Positions 1-5,493 of a DNA stretch of 5,543 nucleotides are shown here, in pieces. The translations under genes and the position numbers were made by a program. The notes beneath the pieces were generated by a model that saw nothing but the letters and a program-made list of their open reading frames with translations, was not told where the DNA came from and searched no databases. The first letter of the stretch is position 1. The number at the start of each line of letters is the position of its first letter. The stretch is from Planctomycetes bacterium SM23_32 (GTDB lineage: Bacteria; Planctomycetota; Brocadiia; SM23-32): contig LJUE01000176.1 in assembly GCA_001303885.1 (NCBI GenBank), forward strand, positions 1 through 5,543, in the 5' to 3' direction.

Positions 1-359
1 CCCAGGTCGCCTCCGACTTCACGGTAGGCGTGCAATACTACCTGGAGCGGATGGAGGACTACGGCGCCTATAGGCGCAATCTGCCGGCCGGCCTGCCCCG
101 CGCCGAGGAGAACCGGCACCTGCTGGCCCTGCGCCTGACCAAGCTGCTGCTGAACCAGGACCTGCGGCTCGACCTGTTCACCTTCTTCGGCCTGTCCGAC
201 GACGAGGTCTACCTGCGTCCCACCTTCAGCTACGACATCACCGACCGATGGCGGCTCGACGGCGGAGCGAACATCTTCGTCGGCGACCGGGCGAGCAGCC
301 AGTTCGCCCAGCTCGAGCGTAACAGCAACGTCTACCTCGGCCTGCGCTACAGCTTCTGA
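1..359 (+). CDS. Outer-membrane beta-barrel protein, C-terminal part (5' end outside window)
   Basis: The reading frame is open to the left edge (first full codon at 3), so the gene begins upstream; a GTG at 30 is internal. About 118 C-terminal residues are visible. They alternate polar and hydrophobic/aromatic residues in strand-like blocks, for example TVGVQYYLE, RLDLFTFFGL, VYLRPTFSYDIT, WRLDGGANIFVG and NVYLGLRYSF. The chain ends in Tyr-Ser-Phe; a terminal Phe on an amphipathic last strand is the usual recognition signal for the BAM outer-membrane assembly machinery. The pattern resembles large porin-like barrels of the DUF1302 kind, but the family name is a guess because most of the protein is missing. 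It most likely sits in the outer membrane as a transport or export channel. The next gene on this strand starts 359 bp downstream behind its own promoter, so it is probably a separate transcription unit. A 14-bp perfect palindrome lies inside the coding region at 64-77. Confidence 0.8.
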   Translation, partial: QVASDFTVGVQYYLERMEDYGAYRRNLPAGLPRAEENRHLLALRLTKLLLNQDLRLDLFTFFGLSDDEVYLRPTFSYDITDRWRLDGGANIFVGDRASSQFAQLERNSNVYLGLRYSF

Positions 360-565
360 GCCGCACCTCCTGCTCCTGCGCCGTCCTTCGGTCTTCGAGG
401 GGCTCGGAGCTTCGGAGGGCAGGCGTCCTCGCCTTCGGCGCGGCGGTCCAGAGCCCAGCGTCCCGCGCCGCGGGTCCAGGGCGCCCCGAGCTCGCCCCGC
501 CGATGACTGTGTCCGGGCGAGGCGGTCCCCGTTTTCGGGCCTGAGGCGCGGCCGCGCCGGGCGGG
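360..565. other. Intergenic spacer, no gene seen
   Basis: This is very GC-rich sequence between the barrel gene and the next promoter. I see no convincing ORF: minus-strand frames here are Arg/Pro/Gly-rich, as expected from random GC-rich DNA. Small hairpins are possible, for example CCCG-TTTT-CGGG at 528-539, but none has the stem length and T-run of an intrinsic terminator for the upstream gene. Confidence 0.6.
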
Positions 566-594
566 TTGACTGAAAACGGAGCGTCGCTTATACT
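566..594 (+). promoter_or_regulatory. Sigma70-type promoter for the lipoprotein/radical SAM/aminotransferase operon
   Basis: The -35 box is TTGACT (566-571), 5 of 6 matches to TTGACA. The spacer is exactly 17 bp. The -10 box is TATACT (589-594), 5 of 6 matches to TATAAT. In sequence this GC-rich such a match with optimal spacing is unlikely by chance. It predicts a transcript start near 601, giving a leader of about 118 nt before the ATG at 719. The whole downstream trio lacks another comparable promoter, so this probably drives all three genes. Confidence 0.7.
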
Positions 595-607
595 CGTGGG
601 CACAGTT

Positions 608-704
608 AGGGGGCATCTGCGGCCTCTTCATCTGGCCGGGCCCCCTGCTTCGCACGCGTGGGGCGACAGGGCAGATTGGACCGGGGTCCTCCGGTCTACC
701 TTTT
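608..704 (+). promoter_or_regulatory. Structured 5' leader with two hairpins (possible attenuator or riboregulator)
   Basis: The leader downstream of the predicted start site can fold strongly. A 7-bp outer stem pairs AGGGGGC (608-614) with GCCCCCT (640-646). An inner 5-bp stem, CGGCC (620-624) with GGCCG (634-638), closes a 9-nt loop. GCCCC at 640-644 can instead pair with GGGGC at 660-664, so two exclusive folds are possible. A second perfect 6-bp stem, GACCGG (679-684) with CCGGTC (691-696), is followed by TACCTTTTG. It ends just before the GAGGG ribosome-binding site (708-712). The layout resembles an attenuator, but I recognise no known riboswitch class and high GC makes accidental stems common. 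Confidence 0.35.
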
Positions 705-718
705 GTTGAGGGCATGGG

Positions 719-1303
719 ATGACGGCGAGGCGGGGCGTTTCGGTGTCGGCTCTGTTGATCGTGGGCACGCTGCTGTTCTACGGCAGCGGCTGCACATACC
801 TGGCCGACCGGGGCAGGGACCTGACCGACATCATCGAGGCGGGCATCACGGTAACGCCCCGGCTCACGCCCACGGTCGCGGTGCGCTGGAACGCGTTCGA
901 CGTGCTCTCCTTCGGCTACTCGAAGTCCGACCTCATGCTGCTGGGCTGGACGGACCGCCAGGCAGGGGCCTTGAGGCTGCGTGACGACTTCTGGGGCCTG
1001 CTCGCCTGGGGCGAGGAACGCATCTGGATCGGGCGGGACGACGCCGAGGCGCCGTTCACCGAGGGCCGCGTGCTCCCCGCCACGGCCCTGCCGTTCGAGG
1101 GGCGGGAGCCCTATTCGGTCGGCTTCATCGGGGCGTTCTTCGGCGAGAAGCGGCCGCCCCTGAGGACCTTCGGCGAGTGCCCGAAGCTCTTCCACCTGGG
1201 CTGGATCGGCATCTACGCCAACTGCAGCGTGATTGACCTGCCCGACTTCATCCTCGGGTGGAGCACGCTGGACATCGGCAGCGACGACGCCGGCGGCGGC
1301 TGA
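719..1303 (+). CDS. Small predicted lipoprotein of unknown function
   Basis: This 194-residue protein has an N-terminal signal: Arg4-Arg5, a hydrophobic core around residues 9-21, then Gly-Ser-Gly-Cys with Cys25 as the candidate lipidation site. The lipobox is imperfect, since position -3 is Gly rather than Leu/Val/Ile, so an ordinary signal peptide is possible. The mature part begins TYLADRGRDLTDIIEAGITV and continues with many short hydrophobic, Trp-rich, strand-like segments. Two more Cys (154 and 169) flank the motif FHLGWIGIYAN and could form a disulfide. The start ATG is well supported by GAGGG (708-712) six bases upstream. I do not recognise a characterised family; similarly opening lipoproteins (a Cys followed by YLxDRGxD) are, as far as I recall, found in uncharacterised planctomycete-type genomes. 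It is the first gene behind the 566-594 promoter and lies 45 bp before the radical SAM gene, so co-transcription is likely. It probably acts in the periplasm, anchored to a membrane. Confidence 0.75.
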   Translation: MTARRGVSVSALLIVGTLLFYGSGCTYLADRGRDLTDIIEAGITVTPRLTPTVAVRWNAFDVLSFGYSKSDLMLLGWTDRQAGALRLRDDFWGLLAWGEERIWIGRDDAEAPFTEGRVLPATALPFEGREPYSVGFIGAFFGEKRPPLRTFGECPKLFHLGWIGIYANCSVIDLPDFILGWSTLDIGSDDAGGG

Positions 1304-1335
1304 TGCGAGGGGCCGGCATCCCGTCGCCCACGTCT

Positions 1336-1340
1336 GGGAG
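1336..1340 (+). promoter_or_regulatory. Ribosome-binding site deciding the GTG start of the radical SAM gene
   Basis: GGGAG lies 8 bases before the GTG at 1349. A second purine run, AGGAA (1344-1348), abuts the start codon and is too close to act. The translation from this GTG leads directly into the conserved N-terminal CxxC, leaving no room for a later start. Confidence 0.5.
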
Positions 1341-1348
1341 CGCAGGAA

Positions 1349-2863
1349 GTGGCGTCAGTCAACTACGGCGTCTGTGACGGCTGCCGCGCGCGCGTGCCCA
1401 CCGAGCACGTGATCCGCCGCGGCAAGGTCTATCTGCGCAAGAACTGCCCCGACTGCGGCCCCAACGAGGCGTTGATCAGCGCCGATGCGGCCGCGTGGCA
1501 GCGCAAGCGCGAGCTTTGCCACTTCGACCCCGACGCGCCGCTGTTCTGCACGCTTCGCTGCGAGACCTGCCGCCACAACCACAAGCCGCGGATGGTCTTC
1601 ATGGATGTGACCAACCGCTGCAACATGAACTGCCCCATCTGCATCGCCAACATCCCGGGGATGGGCTTCGAGTTCCACCCGCCGCTCTCCTACTTCGAGA
1701 AAGTGCTCAGCGGGCTGGCCCGGCTCAACCCCAAGCCGGTGGTGCAGTTGTTCGGCGGCGAGCCGACGATGCGCAAGGACTTGTTCGAGATCATCGAGCT
1801 GGGGCGCTCGAAGGGGCTGGACCTGCGGATCGTCACCAACGGCCTGCGCCTGGCCGACGAGGACTACTGCCGCCGCATCTGCGACAGCAAGGTGCACGTG
1901 CTGATCGCCTTTGACGGGCGGGACCCCGGCATCTACGAGCGGCTGCGCAAGAACCCCGGCGCCTACGAGAAGAAGGTGAAAGCCCTGGAGAACCTGCGCA
2001 AGTTCAGCCGCCACCGCAACACCATCATGTGCTGCGTCGCCCGCAAGATCAACGACCGCCACATGCGGGACCTGATAGACTTCTGCCACGAGAGCCGCGA
2101 TTTCATCAAGTGCCTGCACCTGATCCCGCTGACCGAGACGTGGGAGGAGGGCGAGTTCGAGGCCGAGATCTCCACCACCACCGAGGACGTCGAGCAGATC
2201 ATTGACGAGGCGTTCCCGGAGGGGCGGGTGGAGTTCCTGCCCATGGGGCCGTCGGCGGCGCTGCGCCTGCCGCTGCTGTTCTTCGGGGCGGTGCCGCTGA
2301 AGTTCGGCGGCGTCCACCCCAACTGCGAGACGGCCACGTACCTGATCAGCGACGGCAATCAGTTCTGGCCGCTCAGCCGCTACCTGAAGCGGCCGCTGGA
2401 CGAGATAGCCGAGGAGGTCGTGAGCCTCTCGGAGAGGCTCGAACCCGAGCTGAGCCGGCTCGACCCGCAGAAGTGGCTCGACCGCAAGCGCGGGCAGGTC
2501 AAGGTGCTGCGCGCCTTCCTGCCGCTGCTGTTCAGGTCGCTGAACTTCCGCCAGCTCTTCGGCAAGGACCCCTGGTGGGCAGGGCTCTGCGTGGTGGGCG
2601 GCCTGCTGATCGGCCGCAAGCTCAAGCAGCAGGTCCGCAAGCACAGCACCGTTCGGGACGCGATGCTGATGGTCGTCCTGCCGTTCGAAGAAGCCCATTC
2701 GGTGGAGGCCGCCCGCTTGCAGGAATGCCCCTCGGCGTTCGTCTACGAGGAGCCCGAAACTGGCGAGGTCAAGACTATGCCCGTCTGCGTCTGGGGCCTC
2801 TACAAGAACGAGATCCAGCGCAAGATCGCCGAGAAGTACGCGGCCAGTTCCGTGGCCAAGTGA
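1349..2863 (+). CDS. Radical SAM protein, tetraether-lipid-synthase (Tes/MJ0619)-like
   Basis: This 504-residue protein starts at GTG. An N-terminal metal knuckle has two CxxC pairs (Cys9/12 and Cys33/36, the latter in NCPDCG). Cys57 and a CTLRCETC stretch (Cys67/71/74) follow, then the radical SAM motif CNMNCPIC (Cys91/95/98) that binds the SAM-cleaving [4Fe-4S] cluster. FGGEPT (135-140) and VTNG (162-165) are the usual SAM-contacting strand motifs. Later, HPNCETATYLISDG (Cys326) and C-terminal Cys460 and Cys480 (MPVC) look like ligands for an auxiliary cluster. This order (knuckle, Cys-rich linker just before CxxxCxxC, HPxC, two C-terminal Cys) matches the family of archaeal tetraether synthase, the Methanocaldococcus jannaschii MJ0619 type, at about the same length. 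That enzyme couples lipid alkyl tails by radical C-C bond formation. The substrate of this bacterial homologue is unknown; a lipid is a reasonable guess. A hydrophobic stretch (409-422) is too short for a membrane span but could meet a membrane or lipid. The gene sits in a probable operon 31 bp before the PLP enzyme. The radical SAM assignment is very secure; the Tes-like subfamily is likely. Confidence 0.93.
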   Translation: MASVNYGVCDGCRARVPTEHVIRRGKVYLRKNCPDCGPNEALISADAAAWQRKRELCHFDPDAPLFCTLRCETCRHNHKPRMVFMDVTNRCNMNCPICIANIPGMGFEFHPPLSYFEKVLSGLARLNPKPVVQLFGGEPTMRKDLFEIIELGRSKGLDLRIVTNGLRLADEDYCRRICDSKVHVLIAFDGRDPGIYERLRKNPGAYEKKVKALENLRKFSRHRNTIMCCVARKINDRHMRDLIDFCHESRDFIKCLHLIPLTETWEEGEFEAEISTTTEDVEQIIDEAFPEGRVEFLPMGPSAALRLPLLFFGAVPLKFGGVHPNCETATYLISDGNQFWPLSRYLKRPLDEIAEEVVSLSERLEPELSRLDPQKWLDRKRGQVKVLRAFLPLLFRSLNFRQLFGKDPWWAGLCVVGGLLIGRKLKQQVRKHSTVRDAMLMVVLPFEEAHSVEAARLQECPSAFVYEEPETGEVKTMPVCVWGLYKNEIQRKIAEKYAASSVAK

Positions 2864-2894
2864 GCCCGCCCCCCCGGGGCCGACGAGGGAGCCG

Positions 2895-4352
2895 ATGGCG
2901 AACCAGGAACGTCCCGCCGACATCTGCCAGAGGTGTGCCGAGAGGGCCGCCGGGGTCACCGTCCGCAACGTGCGCGACTTCGTGGCCGGCCTCGACCGCC
3001 GCGCTCCCCTGATTGACGGCGGCGAGCGCACCTACGTCAACCTCGACAACGCGGCCACCACGCCGCCCTTCACGCCCGCCCTGGACTGCCTGGCCGACTT
3101 CTTCCACTGGTACTCCAGCGTCCACCGGGGCAGCGGCTTCAAGTCGCTGCTCTCCACGCACGTCTACGAGCGCTGTCGCGAGGTGGTCGGCGAGTTCGTC
3201 GGCGCCGACCCCGACCACCACACCGTCATCTTCGTCCAGAACGCCACGCACGCGCTCAACAAGCTGGCCATGCGCGTCTGCGGCGAGGGCGGCCACGTCG
3301 TCGTCTCCACCGTCATGGAGCACCACTCGAACATGCTCCCCTGGCGCAAGGCAGGCTGCACGGTGGACTACGCCGCCGTCCGCCCGGGGGACGGCTCCCT
3401 GGACATGGACGACCTGGAGCGCAGGGTGCGGCGCCACGCAGGGGGGCTCTGCCTGGTCACCGTCACGGGCGCCTCCAACGTGACCGGCATCATGCCACCC
3501 ATACGCCGCATCGCCCGCCTGGCCCACCGCTACGGCGCTATGATGGCGGTGGACGCCACGCAGCTCGTGCCGCACCGGCCCTTCCGCATGGGCGAGCCGG
3601 ACGACCCGGAACGGGTGGACTTCGCTGCCTTCAGCGGGCACAAGATGTACGCCCCGTTCGGGTCGGGCGCACTCGTCGGGCCGCGCCGCTGCTTCGAAGG
3701 CGGCACGCCCGACATGGTCGGCGGCGGCACCATCGAGGCCGTCACCATGGACGAGGTGATCTGGACGCGCCCGCCCGAGAGCGACGAGGCCGGCACGCCC
3801 AACGTGCCCGGCGCGCTGGCCCTCGGCGCCGCCATCCACACGCTGCGGGCTATCGGCATGGAGGAGCTCGCCGCCCACGAGCGCGCGCTCACCCGCCGGC
3901 TGCTCGCCGGGCTGACGCGCATGCCGGGCGTGCGGCTCTTCGGCCCTGCCGACCCGGACCTGGCCGAGGACCGGCTCGGCGTGGTGGCCCTGGAGGCGGA
4001 GGGGCTCGGCCACGCGAAGCTGGCCGCCGCGCTCGGCTACGAGTGGGGCATCGGCGTGCGCAACGGCTGCTTCTGCGCCCAGCCCTACGTGCGCGAGCTG
4101 CTCGGCATATCGCGGGACGAGATGTCGCGCATCCTCCACAAGCTCGCCGCCGGCGACCACGCCACCGTGCCGGGACTGCTGCGCATCAGCCTGGGCTGCT
4201 ACAACACGGCGAACGAGGTGGACTACGTCCTGGAAGCGCTCGGCGCGCTCGTGGCGGACGGGCCGCGGGCCGACTACGTGCTGGACGACCGCTACCGGGA
4301 CTACGTGCCCCGGCCGGCGCCGTTCGACCTGGCCCGCTGGGCGCCGCTCTGA
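2895..4352 (+). CDS. Class-V aminotransferase-fold PLP enzyme, SufS/cysteine-desulfurase-like
   Basis: This 485-residue fold-type I PLP enzyme shows LDNAATT (50-56) near the N-terminus, QNATHALN (115-122) in the phosphate-binding region and EHHSN (142-146) with the ring-stacking His. TGASNVTG (191-198), DATQ (220-223) for the pyridine nitrogen and SGHK (247-250) follow, with Lys250 as the Schiff-base lysine. RNGCFCAQP (389-397) is in the position of the SufS/CsdA loop RTGxHCAxP, so Cys394 aligns with the persulfide-forming cysteine. Known relatives release sulfur (or selenium) from cysteine (or selenocysteine) as alanine forms. Unusual features are a second cysteine, Cys392, in the loop, an N-terminal extension with CxxC (Cys11/14), and a Pro/Asp/Arg-rich tail after the fold. 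The total is some 75-80 residues longer than typical SufS. GAGGGAG (2885-2891) supports the ATG. The gene is probably co-transcribed with the radical SAM gene. It may supply sulfur for cluster repair or for the product, but another class-V activity cannot be excluded. Confidence 0.9.
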   Translation: MANQERPADICQRCAERAAGVTVRNVRDFVAGLDRRAPLIDGGERTYVNLDNAATTPPFTPALDCLADFFHWYSSVHRGSGFKSLLSTHVYERCREVVGEFVGADPDHHTVIFVQNATHALNKLAMRVCGEGGHVVVSTVMEHHSNMLPWRKAGCTVDYAAVRPGDGSLDMDDLERRVRRHAGGLCLVTVTGASNVTGIMPPIRRIARLAHRYGAMMAVDATQLVPHRPFRMGEPDDPERVDFAAFSGHKMYAPFGSGALVGPRRCFEGGTPDMVGGGTIEAVTMDEVIWTRPPESDEAGTPNVPGALALGAAIHTLRAIGMEELAAHERALTRRLLAGLTRMPGVRLFGPADPDLAEDRLGVVALEAEGLGHAKLAAALGYEWGIGVRNGCFCAQPYVRELLGISRDEMSRILHKLAAGDHATVPGLLRISLGCYNTANEVDYVLEALGALVADGPRADYVLDDRYRDYVPRPAPFDLARWAPL

Positions 4353-4511
4353 GGCCCTTGTCGGTTACCCCTTGTCAGGTGTCAGTTGCCGCTCCGTCGC
4401 CGCTTGCTCTTGGCTCGTTCTGCCCCCGCCAGCCCGAACCGAGGGCCTGCCCCTGCCTCGCCCTCCTTGCGTCTGTGTCCGCACGCGAGTACAACACGGG
4501 CGCTCGCGAAC

Positions 4512-4517
4512 GGAGGA
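4512..4517 (+). promoter_or_regulatory. Strong ribosome-binding site fixing the start of the DUF2971 fragment
   Basis: GGAGGA lies 6 bases before the ATG at 4524. The frame stays open upstream to 4386, but that stretch is low-complexity Pro/Arg/Ala and has no comparable site, so 4524 is preferred. Confidence 0.6.
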
Positions 4518-4523
4518 AGCGCT

Positions 4524-4835
4524 ATGGACAACGCGGAGGTCGAGGGCGGCCCACACGGGGTGACCCTCGGTGCTGAGCAAGGAGTGACGACTTGGTATCG
4601 GTACCGCTCCGTTGCTGACGCGACCCGTCTCGGCCGGGCTGAGGACACATTGACGCGAGATCGCGTTTGGCTCACCAAGGCAGCAGACCTGAACGACCCA
4701 TTCGAATGCCGGTTCAAGATCTCGTTCGAGGGCTCAACCCACGAGAAAGTCACGAGCTATGCGGCTATGCTTGAGCGCCAAGGCCGGAGGGAGAAGGAAG
4801 GCACGTTCGGCTTGGATATCTGTCGGATTGCATGA
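4524..4835 (+). CDS. DUF2971-type protein, N-terminal fragment (probably truncated)
   Basis: This is a 103-residue product. After a roughly 20-residue lead it shows the typical opening of DUF2971 proteins: WYRYRS (24-29), a variable segment ending RVWLT (47-51), then the signature LNDPFEC (56-62). Family members usually run to well over 200 residues and have a later conserved part around a CFS...W..Y core. Here the frame ends at a TGA soon after the signature, and I could not find the missing half in any frame of the following 170 bases. The gene therefore looks like the intact 5' end of a gene that lost its 3' portion. Codon third positions are much less G/C-biased than in the flanking genes, which fits horizontal acquisition; DUF2971 genes are often found in accessory regions. 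The biochemical function of the family is not established. The fragment still has a good ribosome-binding site and may be expressed, but it is probably non-functional. Confidence 0.65.
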   Translation: MDNAEVEGGPHGVTLGAEQGVTTWYRYRSVADATRLGRAEDTLTRDRVWLTKAADLNDPFECRFKISFEGSTHEKVTSYAAMLERQGRREKEGTFGLDICRIA

Positions 4836-4845
4836 CAGGCGAGTC

Positions 4846-4862
4846 GGTTCCCGGCGGGAACC
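4846..4862. repeat. Perfect inverted repeat (7-bp arms, 3-bp loop)
   Basis: GGTTCCC and GGGAACC surround GGC, starting 11 bases after the stop of the truncated DUF2971 gene. No T-run follows, so it is not a classical intrinsic terminator. It could be a terminator variant, a protein-binding site, or a remnant of whatever event removed the end of that gene. Confidence 0.5.
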
Positions 4863-4888
4863 TCGGCGCGGAGGCGGGAAGGACAATG

Positions 4889-4900
4889 GCGCCTAGGCGC
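4889..4900. repeat. 12-bp perfect palindrome
   Basis: GCGCCTAGGCGC is its own reverse complement and contains the generally rare CTAG core. It lies in the gene-free gap before the flavodoxin gene. It may be an operator-like site or chance in GC-rich DNA. Confidence 0.3.
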
Positions 4901-4950
4901 GCGGCTTGGCAGCGGTCCCCAGAGCCGTCATTCCTGCTTTGCTCGTCCCG

Positions 4951-4980
4951 TTGTGGTGGTGGTGTCGTTGTGGTTAGATA
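4951..4980 (+). promoter_or_regulatory. Weak candidate promoter for the flavodoxin gene
   Basis: TTGTGG (4951-4956) and TAGATA (4975-4980) are 18 bp apart and lie just upstream of the flavodoxin gene. Each box matches only half of the sigma70 consensus. The intervening stretch is a G/T repeat-like run, so one box may be coincidence. The local A/T-richer patch makes this the best candidate in the gap. Confidence 0.22.
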
Positions 4981-5007
4981 CGCTCGTCCTGTAGCGGAGG
5001 GCGCACC

Positions 5008-5487
5008 ATGGCCGAAGGCAGATGCCTGGTGGTCTACTACTCGCGCACCGGCACCACGAAGCAGCTCGCCGAGCGCATCGCCGAGATGCTGGGGGCCGAC
5101 GTCGAGGAGGTCGTGGACACCAAGAAGCGGAGCGGCGTGCTTGGCTTCGTCGTCGGCGGCAAGGACGCCAGGCTCAAGAGGCTGACTGCGATCGAGAAGG
5201 TGCAGAAGGACCCGGCCGACTACGAGCTGGTGGCCCTGGGCACGCCGGTGTGGGCGTGGACGATGTCGCCGGCGATCCGCACCTACGTCACCGAGCAGAA
5301 GGGCCGCCTGCCGGCGGTGGCCTTCTTCCTGACCACGGGCGGCAGCGGCATGGCGAGCACCTTCGAGGCCCTGGCGGAGCTCTGCGGCAAGGCGCCGGTG
5401 GCGACGCTCGGCCTGAAGCAGAGGCAGGTGCTCAAGGGCGACCCGTCCGCTCCGATAGCGGCTTTCGTGGAGGCGCTCAAGGGGTAG
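5008..5487 (+). CDS. Flavodoxin-family protein
   Basis: This 159-residue, single-domain protein has a normal length for a short flavodoxin. The first strand CLVVYYS leads into the FMN phosphate-binding loop SRTGTT (12-17) and the helix KQLAERIAEML. A second conserved region, LGTPVWAWTMSPAI (77-90), corresponds to the loop beside the flavin ring with aromatic Trp82 and Trp84. FFLTTGGSG (106-114) is the third flavin-side loop. Such proteins bind FMN in the cytoplasm and carry electrons or act as small quinone/NAD(P)H-linked reductases; the exact partner is not shown. GGAGG (4996-5000) seven bases before the ATG supports the start. Third-position G/C bias matches the core genes, unlike the DUF2971 fragment just upstream. 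As a one-electron donor it could in principle reduce the [4Fe-4S] cluster of the radical SAM enzyme encoded 2.1 kb upstream, but this is only inferred from proximity. Confidence 0.88.
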   Translation: MAEGRCLVVYYSRTGTTKQLAERIAEMLGADVEEVVDTKKRSGVLGFVVGGKDARLKRLTAIEKVQKDPADYELVALGTPVWAWTMSPAIRTYVTEQKGRLPAVAFFLTTGGSGMASTFEALAELCGKAPVATLGLKQRQVLKGDPSAPIAAFVEALKG

Positions 5488-5493
5488 GCGGGG

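Noticed and set aside
347..1195. 282-residue minus-strand frame across the spacer and the lipoprotein gene
   Set aside because: It is Arg/Pro/Gly-rich low-complexity translation, it has no plausible domain, and it runs through a good plus-strand promoter.
1355..3031. 558-residue open frame on the minus strand opposite the radical SAM gene
   Set aside because: It is rich in Ala/Leu/Val/Arg/Gln repeats with no motif, which is what the complement of a GC3-biased gene produces. The plus-strand protein has clear catalytic motifs throughout.
2775..4160. 461-residue open frame on the minus strand opposite the PLP enzyme
   Set aside because: It is a shadow of the strongly conserved plus-strand aminotransferase. 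The composition is His/Val/Ala/Gly-heavy with no recognisable domain, and it straddles the boundary of two real genes.
4440..4465. Hairpin GAGGGC...GCCCTC as a terminator for the PLP-enzyme gene
   Set aside because: It has only a 6-bp stem with a 13-nt loop and no T-run after it, and it lies about 90 bases past the stop. It is not distinguishable from chance in this composition.
4386..4523. Upstream extension of the DUF2971 fragment to an earlier start
   Set aside because: The added residues are low-complexity Pro/Arg/Ala without a ribosome-binding site. GGAGGA directly before the ATG at 4524 fits much better.
4832..5185. 117-residue plus-strand frame overlapping the DUF2971 stop and the flavodoxin start
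   Set aside because: There is no domain or ribosome-binding site, and its second half is the wrong frame of the flavodoxin gene (Ser/Arg/Pro-rich).
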